A DNA stretch of 64,000 bases from Burkholderiales bacterium (GTDB taxonomy: Bacteria; Pseudomonadota; Gammaproteobacteria; Burkholderiales; UBA6910). The notes beneath the pieces were generated by a model. That model did no database searches, was not told the origin of the DNA, and saw nothing but the letters and a program-made list of their open reading frames with translations. Location: NCBI GenBank assembly GCA_026005015.1, contig BPKG01000004.1, forward strand, positions 62,001 through 126,000. The letters run 5' to 3'. Positions 10,836 through 18,950 of the stretch are shown in pieces. Positions within the stretch are counted from its first letter, which is position 1. The number at the start of each line of letters is the position of its first letter. Position numbers and translations under genes: made by a program.

Positions 10836-11430
10836 CCTGGTTCTGGCGATGGCGGCCGCGTTGGCGGCGGCAAGCTGCGCCACCGTGGAACATATGAAGG
10901 CATCCATGAGCGGGGCCAAGCCGGCGGTGGCGTATGGTAAGCCCATCAGCCTGGCGGAGATCGCGTCATGGGACATCGACATCCGCACCCCGGACGGCAA
11001 GGGGCTGCCCCCTGGCAGCGGCACGGTGGCCCAGGGCAAGCAGGTCTACGAGGCGAAGTGCGCGGCGTGTCATGGCGCGGATGCCAAGGGCGGGCCTCAG
11101 TACGGCACGATGGTAGGGGGCATCAACTCCTTCACCACCAACCAGCGGGTGCTCACGCCCGGGAGCATGTACCCCTACGCGCCGATCCTTTTCGACTACA
11201 TTCGCCGGGCAATGCCCATGGATCGGCCGCAGTCGCTCACCAGTGACGAGGTCTACGCGGTTTCGGCCTACATTCTTTACTTAAACGGCCTGATCCCGGA
11301 AAACTTCGTCATGAACGCCCAAACCATGCCCACGATCCAGATGCCCAACCGTAACGGCTTTATTCTGGATGATCGGCCGGACGTGAAGAACGAGCGCTGC
11401 ATGCGGGACTGCAAGCCGATCCGCGGCTAG
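10822..11430 (+). CDS. soxD: SoxD-like cytochrome c, electron acceptor of SoxC
   Basis: 202-residue exported c-type cytochrome. A hydrophobic signal ends in LAAASCATV, which could be a signal peptidase I site or a lipobox with Cys at residue 19. The block GKPISLAEIASWDIDIRTPDGKG is typical of SoxD and related sulfite dehydrogenase cytochromes. One haem site, CAACH, begins at residue 80, with AMPMDRPQS as the likely region of the axial Met. The canonical SoxD is longer with two haems; this is the short, single-haem type. It accepts electrons from the SoxC partner, with which it is translationally coupled. Confidence 0.85.
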   Translation: MRSRNLVLAMAAALAAASCATVEHMKASMSGAKPAVAYGKPISLAEIASWDIDIRTPDGKGLPPGSGTVAQGKQVYEAKCAACHGADAKGGPQYGTMVGGINSFTTNQRVLTPGSMYPYAPILFDYIRRAMPMDRPQSLTSDEVYAVSAYILYLNGLIPENFVMNAQTMPTIQMPNRNGFILDDRPDVKNERCMRDCKPIRG

Positions 11431-11450
11431 AGACCGGGGGACGGCGACCA

Positions 11451-11849
11451 ATGCAGAGTCAGGCGATGCAAAAGGTTTATGCGGAGGACGAGGCCCGGAT
11501 CCGGCTAGCCACGGAATTGCCGTTCTGGTACGTGGAGGACGGTCACCTCTGCCGCCGCTATCGGACGAGCGGCTGGAAGGCGAGCCTGATGGTGGTAAAC
11601 GCCATCGGCCACTTGGCCGAGGCGGCTTGGCACCATCCGGAGGTGTGCTTCGCCTACGGGACGGTGACGGTGCGGCTGTCGACCCACAAGGCGGGGGGCC
11701 TCACCGAAAAGGATTTCGCCCTGGCGAGAAAGATCGAAGAGGTGGTGCACTGGGAGCCTGCCCGAGAGTGCGGTGCGCTGCGCGGCACGCCCAATCACGA
11801 GCCCCGATTCAAGTACATCGACTACGACCGGCTGGATCCGGCAGCGTGA
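11451..11849 (+). CDS. pterin-4a-carbinolamine dehydratase-like protein
   Basis: 132 residues of the PCD/DCoH (PhhB) family, which dehydrates 4a-hydroxytetrahydropterin. The diagnostic block is AAWHHPEVCFAYGTVTVRL followed by GGLTEKDFALARKIEEV. It lies 20 bp after soxD and before a strong terminator, so it is the last gene of the sox operon. No aromatic amino acid hydroxylase is nearby. PCD-like proteins encoded beside molybdoenzymes have been proposed to act in molybdopterin metabolism, which would suit its place behind a Mo dehydrogenase; that role is inference. Confidence 0.83.
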   Translation: MQSQAMQKVYAEDEARIRLATELPFWYVEDGHLCRRYRTSGWKASLMVVNAIGHLAEAAWHHPEVCFAYGTVTVRLSTHKAGGLTEKDFALARKIEEVVHWEPARECGALRGTPNHEPRFKYIDYDRLDPAA

Positions 11850-11919
11850 AGGGGAATCTCCGGTCGCGCTCGCGAATGTTCGTCATGTAACGGCTTCCTC
11901 CTCCCTGTCGTGAGGCTTC

Positions 11920-11948
11920 GGCCGGGAACGCGTTCCCGGCCTCTTTTT
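11920..11948 (+). terminator. rho-independent terminator of the sox operon
   Basis: A perfect 22-bp palindrome (11920-11941; arm GGCCGGGAACG) is followed by TCTTTTT. It separates soxCD-PCD from the MFS gene. Confidence 0.88.
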
Positions 11949-12077
11949 GCTCGCGGTGCCCCGGCGGAGGGAGCGTGTGTATAATGTAAGCGATTGCATC
12001 CAAAAAAAGCCCGTCTCGGTCGCGCGCCCGGCGCGACGCCGAGGAAGCGGACCCGACGGCCCGAGGAGGATGAAAGG

Positions 12078-13289
12078 GTGGCGCAGCGACCGGGGTACGA
12101 CCCGCGGGGGATTTTGCTCTGCGGGAGTTTGATCCTCATGCTGGCGCTGGGCATACGCCAGTCCTTCGGCCTGTACCTGCCGCCCATGACCCTGGATCTC
12201 GGTTGGGGGCGGGAGACCTTCGCCTTTGCCATCGCCTTGCAGAACCTGGTGTGGGGCCTGGCCCAGCCCTTCGCCGGCGCCATTGCCGACCGCTACGGCG
12301 CAGGCCGGGTGCTCGCGGTCGGCGGCGCCTGTTACGCGGGGGGCCTTGCTCTCATGGCCTTGGCCACCAGCGGCGCGGAATTCGCGTTGACCGCGGGCCT
12401 CCTGGTGGGCCTGGGTCTTTCGGGCACGAGCTTCGGCGTGGTGATGGGGGTGGTGGGCCGCGCCTTCGACGACCGGTCCCGCTCCGCCGCCCTGGGGATC
12501 GTGGGGGCGGGGGGTTCCTTCGGCCAGTTCGTGATGCTCCCCTACGGCCAGTTTCTGATCGAAAGCCTGGGCTGGCAGTGGGCGCTCTCGGTCATGGCCC
12601 TCTCCTCTGCCCTGATCGTGCCCCTGGCCGCCGCCCTGGCCGGGCGCCCGGCGGGATTCGGCGCCGGCGGCGCATTGAACTTCTCCCAGGCGCTGGCGGA
12701 AGCCCGCGGCCACCGGGGATTCTGGTACCTCACCCTGTCTTTCCTGGTGTGCGGCTTTCAGACCCTCTTCATCATGCTGCACCTTCCGGCTTATCTCCTG
12801 GACCGGGGCATGACGGCGGCGACGGGCATGACGGCCCTGGCCCTCGTGGGGGCGCTCAACATCCTGGGGTCCTACGCCTTCGGCGTGCTGGGCAACCGCC
12901 GCAGCAAGAAAAACCTTCTCGCCACGATCTACCTGGTCCGGGCGGCGACCATCGGCGTTTTCCTGCTGGTGCCCGTCACGGCCCTGTCGGTCTACGTTTT
13001 CGCCGCCGTGATGGGTTTCACCTGGCTCGGCACCGTGCCCCTCACCAACGGGCTGGTGGCCCAGATCTTCGGCGTCAATTTCCTGTCCACTTTATTCGGC
13101 ATCGCTTTCCTAGGCCATCAGGTAGGCAGCTTCCTGGGCGCCTGGTACGGGGGCTACATTTTCGATCTCACCGGCTCGTACCAGGCGGTGTGGCTGTTCG
13201 CGATCGGGCTGAGCCTGGTGGCGGCGGGCCTGTGCTGGCCCATCGACGAGCGGCGCATCGAGCGGGCGCGGGCCCCGGCGGAGGCATAG
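12078..13289 (+). CDS. MFS transporter (OFA/monocarboxylate-like)
   Basis: About 403-residue inner-membrane permease with twelve hydrophobic segments. The major facilitator signature is seen as AGAIADRYGAGRVLAVGG after the second segment, and the N-terminal SFGLYLPPMTLDLGWGRETF resembles the OFA/monocarboxylate branch, which carries small organic anions. The GTG at 12078 was chosen because AGGAGGA lies seven bases upstream and the first membrane segment starts soon after; a longer upstream frame is Arg-rich and unlikely. The histidine kinase gene starts four bases after its stop, so transporter and sensor share a transcript and perhaps a substrate. Confidence 0.8.
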   Translation: MAQRPGYDPRGILLCGSLILMLALGIRQSFGLYLPPMTLDLGWGRETFAFAIALQNLVWGLAQPFAGAIADRYGAGRVLAVGGACYAGGLALMALATSGAEFALTAGLLVGLGLSGTSFGVVMGVVGRAFDDRSRSAALGIVGAGGSFGQFVMLPYGQFLIESLGWQWALSVMALSSALIVPLAAALAGRPAGFGAGGALNFSQALAEARGHRGFWYLTLSFLVCGFQTLFIMLHLPAYLLDRGMTAATGMTALALVGALNILGSYAFGVLGNRRSKKNLLATIYLVRAATIGVFLLVPVTALSVYVFAAVMGFTWLGTVPLTNGLVAQIFGVNFLSTLFGIAFLGHQVGSFLGAWYGGYIFDLTGSYQAVWLFAIGLSLVAAGLCWPIDERRIERARAPAEA

Positions 13290-13293
13290 GCAG

Positions 13294-14394
13294 ATGTCCC
13301 GGCCGACGACTTCGGACGAGCACCGAAGCGGCAAGGCCCCCGCTTCCCAGGAGCGCCGGATGCCAAAGACCGAGCCCATTTTCCACCACGCCCTGTTCCC
13401 GGTGCTGCACGCCCTGCCCTGGCCGGCCGTGCTCCTGGACGAGGAAGGTCGGATCGTGTGCGCCAACGCCGAAATGCAGCGGCGGGGCCTGCGCCTCGAT
13501 CCCCAGGCGCCCCCCCTGCTGCAGGAGGCGCTTCCCGACTACGCCGCGGCCCTGCGCGGCGGCATGGAAGAAGCCCAGGAGGCGCTGGTCACCCGCCAGG
13601 CGCAAGGCAAGGAGACGGTGGAGCGGGTGTGGCTGCGCCCCATCGCCAGCGGCGCGGTGCTGATCGTCACCGACGAGACGCGCCTTGCCGAGCTGGAGAC
13701 CGAGCACGCCCAGACCGTGCGGCTCGCCTCCCTGGGCTTCATGCTGGCCGGGGTGTGTCACGAGATCAGCAACCCCCTGGCGGCGATCCACTCCATGCTC
13801 CAGATCCTCGAGTCCAGCGGCCGGCGCGATCCCGAAGTGCTGGAACAGGGCCTCGCCAGCATCTCGGCCAACGTGCGCCGCATCCTGGAGATCTCGCGCC
13901 AGCTTTCCGGCTTTTCCCGGGCCGCCACCGAGCCCCGGCGCCCCGTGGCGGTGGATTCCGTCCTGGAGGAGGCGCTCGCCCTGGTGCGCCACGAGCGCAC
14001 GTACCGGGAGGTGGCCGTCGAGCACCACAAGGACCCGGCGGCGCTAGTGCGTGCAAACGCGCGAGAGCTGCTGCAGGTGTTCTTCAACGTCTTGGCCAAC
14101 GCCGTGCAGGCCATGGAAGGGCGCGGGCGCATCCTCATCACCACCCGGCGGTTGGGGAATGAGCAGGTGGAGATCATGATCCAGGACGACGGGCCCGGCA
14201 TCCGTCCCGAGCACCTCCCGAAGCTCTTCGACCCCTTCTTCAGCACCAAGGCGCGGGGGGAAGGCACCGGGCTCGGGCTCACCATCAGCAACGAGATCGT
14301 CCACGAGCACGGCGGCCGCATGCGGGCCGAGAGCACCTATGGCAAGGGCGCCCGGTTCTACATCGAGCTGCCCCTGTGGAGGCGACCGGAATGA
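13294..14394 (+). CDS. NtrB-like sensor histidine kinase, cytoplasmic
   Basis: 366-residue kinase with no membrane segment. An N-terminal PAS-like region (residues ~30-130) is followed by the phosphorylated His in FMLAGVCHEISNPLAAIHS, the N box FFNVLANAVQAM, the G1 box DDGPGI and FDPFFSTKARGEGTGLGL. This is the NtrB/AtoS/HydH type that partners sigma-54 activators. It overlaps the response regulator gene by 19 bp, so the two form a pair. The lack of a periplasmic domain suggests it senses a cytoplasmic signal or a partner protein. Confidence 0.88.
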   Translation: MSRPTTSDEHRSGKAPASQERRMPKTEPIFHHALFPVLHALPWPAVLLDEEGRIVCANAEMQRRGLRLDPQAPPLLQEALPDYAAALRGGMEEAQEALVTRQAQGKETVERVWLRPIASGAVLIVTDETRLAELETEHAQTVRLASLGFMLAGVCHEISNPLAAIHSMLQILESSGRRDPEVLEQGLASISANVRRILEISRQLSGFSRAATEPRRPVAVDSVLEEALALVRHERTYREVAVEHHKDPAALVRANARELLQVFFNVLANAVQAMEGRGRILITTRRLGNEQVEIMIQDDGPGIRPEHLPKLFDPFFSTKARGEGTGLGLTISNEIVHEHGGRMRAESTYGKGARFYIELPLWRRPE

Positions 14395-15828
14395 ACCATT
14401 CCAACCTGAAAATCCGCGCCCGCGACGAGCGCATCCTGGTGATCGACGACGACCTGGGCGTCGGCGAGTGCATCCAGTGCATGCTGCGCATCGCCGGCTA
14501 CGAGAGCGTGTTCGTCACCACCGCCGCGGCGGGCCTGGAACGGGCTCAGAACGAGGCCTTCGACTTGGTGGTGAGCGACCTGCGCCTGCCGGACCGGAGC
14601 GGCATCGACGTGATCCGGGCGTTGCGCGAAGCGAGCCAGGACACGCCGGTGATCCTGATGACCAGCTACTCTTCCATCGAGAGCGCCATCGAGGCGCTGC
14701 GCACCGGCGCCACCGACTACATCATCAAGCCGTTCAACAACGACGACTTCCTGTACTCGGTGGAACGGGCCCTGGACGAGCAGCGCATGCGCAAAGAGAA
14801 CGCGATGCTCAAGCGCAGCTTGAAGCGCGTCTACTCGAGCCGCCGCATCATCGGGGAAAGCGAGGGCATCTTGCGGGTGCTGGACATGATCCGGCGGGTG
14901 GCCGCCTCCGACGCCAACGTGCTGATCGAGGGCGAGAGCGGCACGGGCAAGGAGCTGGTGGCCCAGGCGATCCACTACGCGAGCCCCCGCGCCGAAGGTC
15001 CTTTCGTGCCCATCAACTGCGGCGCGATTCCCGCCGATCTCCTGGAGTCCGAGCTGTTCGGCCACGCCAAGGGGGCCTACACCGGGGCGGTGGCGGCAGC
15101 CGACGGGCTGATCCGGGAGGCGAGCGGCGGAACCCTGTTCCTGGACGAAATCTCGGAACTGGCGCTCAACCTGCAGGTGAAGCTCCTGCGGGTGTTGCAG
15201 GAGCGGCAGGTGCGGCCGCTGGGGTCGAAGCACACCTACGCCATCGACGCCCGCTTCCTCGCCGCGAGCAACCGGGATCTCAAGCAGGCCATGGAGCAAG
15301 GCCTGTTTCGCGCCGACCTGTATTACCGGCTCAACGTGATCACCATCCACGTGCCTCCCCTGCGGGAGCGGGGCCGGGACGTGGAAATCCTAGCCCAGCA
15401 CTTCATCGAGGAGCACAGCCGGCGGCTGGGTAAGCGCATCACCGGCATGAGCCCGGCCATGCGGGATTTCCTCTACAGCTATCCCTGGCCGGGCAACGTG
15501 CGCGAGCTGGAAAACCTGATCGAGCGCAGTGTCATATTGACCGAGGGCAGCGTCCTCTCCCTCCAGGACCCCCCCGCCAAGGGGGCGGCGACGGCCCCCG
15601 GCGCGGGGACGGCCGGCGAGTTCCTCGACCGCCCCTCTGCCCGTGGAGGAGTACATGAAGGAGGTGGTGCGGCGCTACCAGGACACCCACAGCGAGATGG
15701 AGCTGGCCGCCATGCTGGGGGTGGGCCGCAAGGCCCTGTGGGTGCGGCGCCGGCGCTGGGGACTGTACCGAAACGGCGATCCTCGAAGGGAGGGCACGGG
15801 AAGAGGAGGCCTGAAACGCTCCGCCTGA
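14376..15828 (+). CDS. NtrC-family sigma-54 response regulator, one frameshift
   Basis: About 483 residues. Receiver domain (1-120) with the acceptor Asp in VVSDLRLPDRSG; AAA+ domain with Walker A GESGTGKE, the sigma-54 contact loop as GAYTGA, and Walker B GGTLFLDEI; C-terminal Fis-type helix-turn-helix (MELAAMLGVGRKALWVRRRR). An extra base near 15635 separates the AAA+ domain from the DNA-binding domain. It is followed by a sigma-54 promoter 125 bp downstream and is the best candidate to bind the GTTTC-N5-GAAAC sites at 15862, 32921 and 9381. Confidence 0.9.
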
Positions 15829-15861
15829 ACCGGTGGAAGCGTGTTTCCATCCGCACGCGAT

Positions 15862-15876
15862 GTTTCGATCGGAAAC
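15862..15876. promoter_or_regulatory. GTTTC-N5-GAAAC operator (upstream activator site)
   Basis: GTTTC-GATCG-GAAAC, an almost perfect 15-bp palindrome, 77 bp upstream of the sigma-54 promoter at 15953. Arms and spacing equal those of the site upstream of the Rieske operon. It is probably the binding site of the activator encoded immediately upstream. Confidence 0.65.
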
Positions 15877-15952
15877 CCGGCCCCCGCGGAAGCGGGGAGC
15901 CCCGAAGCCCGGGCGAAGGGTTAAGTCCCTGTCCCCAATCGATACTTCGGTT

Positions 15953-15968
15953 TGGCACATGGCTTGCT
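15953..15968 (+). promoter_or_regulatory. sigma-54 promoter of the PanB-like/cNMP operon
   Basis: TGGCACATGGCTTGCT matches the -24/-12 consensus TGGCACG-N4-TTGCW in both core blocks, with GG and GC twelve bases apart. It ends 47 bp before the GTG start of the PanB-like gene. Confidence 0.85.
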
Positions 15969-16014
15969 AGAAGCCGATACATTCCCAACCGTCCACTCAT
16001 CGGAGGAGCGAGCC

Positions 16015-16896
16015 GTGGCAGGAGCAGCGACCGAGCAAAAGCGCAAGAAAGTCACCATCCCCATGCTCATGGAGAAAAAGAAGCGCGGGGAGCCGATCGT
16101 GCAATTGGCCGTCTACGATTATGCGAACGCCATCATCGCGGATCGGGTGGGGGTGGACATCCTGTGCGTGTCGGACACGGGCGGCATGGTGCTGTTCGGC
16201 CACGAGGACACCACCTCGGTCTCCTTCGAGGAGGTGATGTTCATGGCCCAGGCGGTCAAGCGCGGCTCCCAGTACGGGCTACGCATGGTGGACATGCCCT
16301 ACATGAGCTTCCACCTCTCCACCCAGCAGGCGGTGGACAACGCCGCCAAGTACGTCTCCCAGGGGGGCGCCGAAGTGATGAAATGCGAGGGCAACCAGCA
16401 CCACGCCAAGTACGTGGAGGCGATCGTCAAGGCCGGCATCCCGGTGCAGGGCCACATCGGCATCACTCCCATGCGCATCCCCCAGCTCGGGGGCTTCGCC
16501 GCCCAGGGCAAGACCGCCGACCGGGCCAAGGAGCTGATCGACGACGCCATGGCCTTCTACGACGCCGGCTGCTTCTCCATCCTGTGCGAGGTGACCACCT
16601 CCGAGGTGTGCCAGTATCTGGCCGAGACCCTGCCGATTCCCATCATCAGTCTGGGGGCGGGCAACCGGGCGGACGGGGTGCACATCATCGGCTCGGACCT
16701 CTTCCACCTGTACGAGAAGCACACCCCGCGCCACTCTAAGGTCTACGTGGACCTGATCCCCATCATCGAGCAAGTCTACAAGGACTACATCAAGGACGTG
16801 CGCAACCGGGACTACCCGGGCCCCGAGCACACGGTGTTCATGAAGGAGGAGGAGCTCAAACGCTTCCAAGAGATGGTGGGATGGAAAAAGAAGTAG
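16015..16896 (+). CDS. PanB-like ketopantoate hydroxymethyltransferase paralogue
   Basis: 293-residue TIM-barrel protein of the PanB family, which moves a hydroxymethyl group from 5,10-methylene-tetrahydrofolate to a 2-oxoacid. Equivalents of the PanB active-site residues are present: VSDTGGM, VDMPYMSF, MKCEGN and LCEVTTSE, together with PVQGHIGITP. The GTG start follows CGGAGGAGCG. It differs from housekeeping PanB in its sigma-54 promoter and in overlapping a cNMP-domain gene by 16 bp; panC is absent. A catabolic or anabolic C1 transfer to another oxoacid is possible. The family is clear, the substrate is not. Confidence 0.75.
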   Translation: MAGAATEQKRKKVTIPMLMEKKKRGEPIVQLAVYDYANAIIADRVGVDILCVSDTGGMVLFGHEDTTSVSFEEVMFMAQAVKRGSQYGLRMVDMPYMSFHLSTQQAVDNAAKYVSQGGAEVMKCEGNQHHAKYVEAIVKAGIPVQGHIGITPMRIPQLGGFAAQGKTADRAKELIDDAMAFYDAGCFSILCEVTTSEVCQYLAETLPIPIISLGAGNRADGVHIIGSDLFHLYEKHTPRHSKVYVDLIPIIEQVYKDYIKDVRNRDYPGPEHTVFMKEEELKRFQEMVGWKKK

Positions 16897-17357
16897 CCCC
16901 CGGCACCCCGGACGTCCTGTCCCAGGGCGTGGCCGCCTTCCTCGCCTCCAGCGCCTTTTTCGCCGATCTCACCACGGATCAGTTGGCGGCGCTCGCCCCC
17001 CTGTTCCGGGTGGAGGAATACCCCCAGGGCGCAGAAATCTACAACCTGGGCGACCAGGCGGTGGACTTCTACGTGCTGGTGGAGGGGCTGGTGCGCTTCA
17101 CCATCGGCCGCGGCGGACGCCAAGCCACCGCGGGGGAGCTCATCCGCAGCGGCGAGATCTTCGGCTGGGCGGCGGTAGTAGAACGAGCCCAGCGGCGCAT
17201 CGCCACCGCTTACTGCCTCACCGCTTGCAGGGTGCTGGCGATCAACGGCAACGAATTCCTGAAAGCCATGGACCGGGACCACAGCATGGGCTACCACGTG
17301 ATGAAGCAGCTCAACTTCCTCATCACCGGAGAGCTCACTTCGTTCGCCTCCGGATGA
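16881..17357 (+). CDS. stand-alone cyclic nucleotide-binding domain protein
   Basis: 158 residues formed almost wholly of one CRP-type cNMP-binding fold, with no helix-turn-helix. The phosphate-cassette region reads SGEIFGWAAVVERAQRRIAT, followed by AINGNEFLKAMDRD. It closely resembles the cNMP domains fused to the Rieske ferredoxin (29193-29921) and to the permease (26475-27821). It overlaps the PanB-like gene, so the two are co-translated. It may sense a nucleotide or redox signal and act through protein contact. Whether it binds cAMP, c-di-GMP or another ligand cannot be told. Confidence 0.78.
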   Translation: MEKEVAPGTPDVLSQGVAAFLASSAFFADLTTDQLAALAPLFRVEEYPQGAEIYNLGDQAVDFYVLVEGLVRFTIGRGGRQATAGELIRSGEIFGWAAVVERAQRRIATAYCLTACRVLAINGNEFLKAMDRDHSMGYHVMKQLNFLITGELTSFASG

Positions 17358-17735
17358 TATAGGCATAAACCGCATAGCCCGGCAGGCAAAAAGAAAAATT
17401 TATAACTATGAAAGATTTTTCTATTGCTTCCGGATATCTTCTGCGTTAAGAAGTTTGGACCTCGGAGGGGTCCGGTCAGATGAGCCGGCCGACGAGAGAT
17501 CAAGCTCGCAGACGAAAGGGGGTGTGGACGGAAGGAGCCTGAGAGCCGTCCGCCGAGGGCTCGACCCGCGATAGCTGAAAGCGCCGGATAAGGAGAAGGC
17601 GGTAGGGTTTCCGCCGAGAAGATAGGGCATCGAGCGCAGGGAAAGCAGGGCCGTTCCCGGTGCAGATGTCTCCCTCACGCCGGAGTCTGCGGCAAACCTT
17701 AACGAGCAATCAGCCGACATGTTTGGGAGGTTTCC
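17358..17735. other. 378-bp intergenic leader upstream of aprM
   Basis: No gene seen. The first 90 bases are unusually AT-rich for this genome (around 17390-17440) and probably hold a promoter. The rest is GC-rich with possible hairpins: GGACC with GGTCC (17457-17473), GGACGG with CCGTCC (17525-17550) and GGCGG with CCGCC (17603-17620). No GTTTC-N5-GAAAC site and no sigma-54 promoter were found here. Confidence 0.45.
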
Positions 17736-18491
17736 ATGTTCACCAGCAATCCATTCGCCGCGGTGACGGAGCTTGTGCCTCCCCTCGCCATGCAGGTGTA
17801 CGTCATCCTGATGGCAATCGCCGTTGCCGCTGGAACGCTGTTCGACATCTACCACAAGGGCAGCGGCAAGTACTTCGCGCTGCGGAGGGAAAGATCGAAG
17901 ACCGCAGCCCCGAGACAGCTCAGCGGAGCCGAGAGGTTTTCGATCGCGATCAGGACCTTCGCGGAGGGGGCGGTCTCGGGCGAGTTCTGCAAATGGCCGA
18001 GGCGCCTGTCTCATCTTTTGATGATGTACGGCTTCCTGCTGTACGTGATCACGACCCTGGTGATGGTCTTCGGCTATGCCGGCGCCGCCCACACGCCGGC
18101 CGTCCTGCCGATCCTGTGGAACCTGGGCGCCCTGATGATCCTCGCCGGCGGTCTGTGGTTTTTCTTCTTCCTCAGGGTGAACGTGGCCTACGAGGGCCAT
18201 TCGCCCTTCCGCCTGGTGCGCGCGGATCTTTTCGTGGGTTCCCTTGTGGCGAGCGCCGCGCTCGCCCTGGTTTGGCATTTCGTGCAGACGACGCTCCAGA
18301 GCCCGGCGGCCACCCTGCTGTTCTTCGGTCTCTACATCTTCTTCACAACCCTGCTCTTCGTTTCCGTTCCCTGGTCCAAGTTCGCCCACATGTTCTACAA
18401 GCCCGCGGTGGCGTACCAGCGCAGAATCGAGGAGGCGAGCGGCGCCTCCGACCTGCCGACGCCCGCCGGCGGCCTCCACTGCAGGAACTGA
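17736..18491 (+). CDS. aprM: AprM-type membrane anchor of APS reductase
   Basis: 251-residue inner-membrane protein with about five hydrophobic segments, encoded directly before aprB and aprA. It matches the AprM type used instead of QmoABC by some sulfur oxidisers to pass electrons between AprBA and the quinone pool. Family-like blocks are WPRRLSHLLMMYGFLLY and SKFAHMFYKPA, and His residues in the membrane segments could bind haem. The ATG at 17736 follows GGGAGG. It is the first gene of aprM-aprB-aprA-TSUP, and the aprB ATG lies four bases after its stop. Confidence 0.83.
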   Translation: MFTSNPFAAVTELVPPLAMQVYVILMAIAVAAGTLFDIYHKGSGKYFALRRERSKTAAPRQLSGAERFSIAIRTFAEGAVSGEFCKWPRRLSHLLMMYGFLLYVITTLVMVFGYAGAAHTPAVLPILWNLGALMILAGGLWFFFFLRVNVAYEGHSPFRLVRADLFVGSLVASAALALVWHFVQTTLQSPAATLLFFGLYIFFTTLLFVSVPWSKFAHMFYKPAVAYQRRIEEASGASDLPTPAGGLHCRN

Positions 18492-18495
18492 AGCC

Positions 18496-18946
18496 ATGCC
18501 GACCTACGTGGACATGACGCGCTGCGACGGCTGCGGCGAGTGCGTGGACATCTGTCCGTCCGACATCATGCACATCGATCCGGTCTACCGCCGGTCCTAC
18601 AACATCGAGCCCAACTTCTGCTGGGAGTGCTATTCGTGCGTGAAGGCCTGCCCGCAGCACGCGATCGACGTGCGGGGCTATTCCGACTTCGCGCCCCTCG
18701 GCCACAAGGTCCGGGTGCTCCGCGACCGGCAGAAGCAACCGCGTCTACTGGAAGATCCGCTACCGCGACGGGCGGGTGAAGGAGTTCACCTTCCCCATCC
18801 GGACCACCCCCTGGGGCTCCATCAAGCCGCCGTCGGAATACGAGCGGCCCGACGCCAGGGCGCTCGCCTCGCCGATGCTGGCCCACGAGCCCGAGGCGCT
18901 GAAGGTGGAAGCGCTGCCCGTGCTGCCGCGGCCGGAAAAGGGGTGA
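18496..18946 (+). CDS. aprB: adenylylsulfate reductase beta subunit AprB, one frameshift
   Basis: Iron-sulfur subunit of dissimilatory APS reductase, about 149 residues after correction. The two 4Fe-4S motifs are CDGCGECVDICP and CWECYSCVKACP. An extra C near 18736 breaks the frame inside DRQKNRVYWKIRYRDGR; the tail continues to PMLAHEPEALKVEALP, the AprB extension that wraps AprA. In sulfur oxidisers the enzyme runs in reverse, oxidising sulfite plus AMP to APS. The aprA ATG begins four bases after the stop. Confidence 0.92.
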
Positions 18947-18950
18947 CGCC

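Noticed and set aside
15843-15876. A longer operator with arms GTTTCC (15843) and GGAAAC (15871)
   Set aside because: The 22-base spacer is not repeated at the other sites; the inner GTTTC-N5-GAAAC at 15862 matches their geometry exactly.
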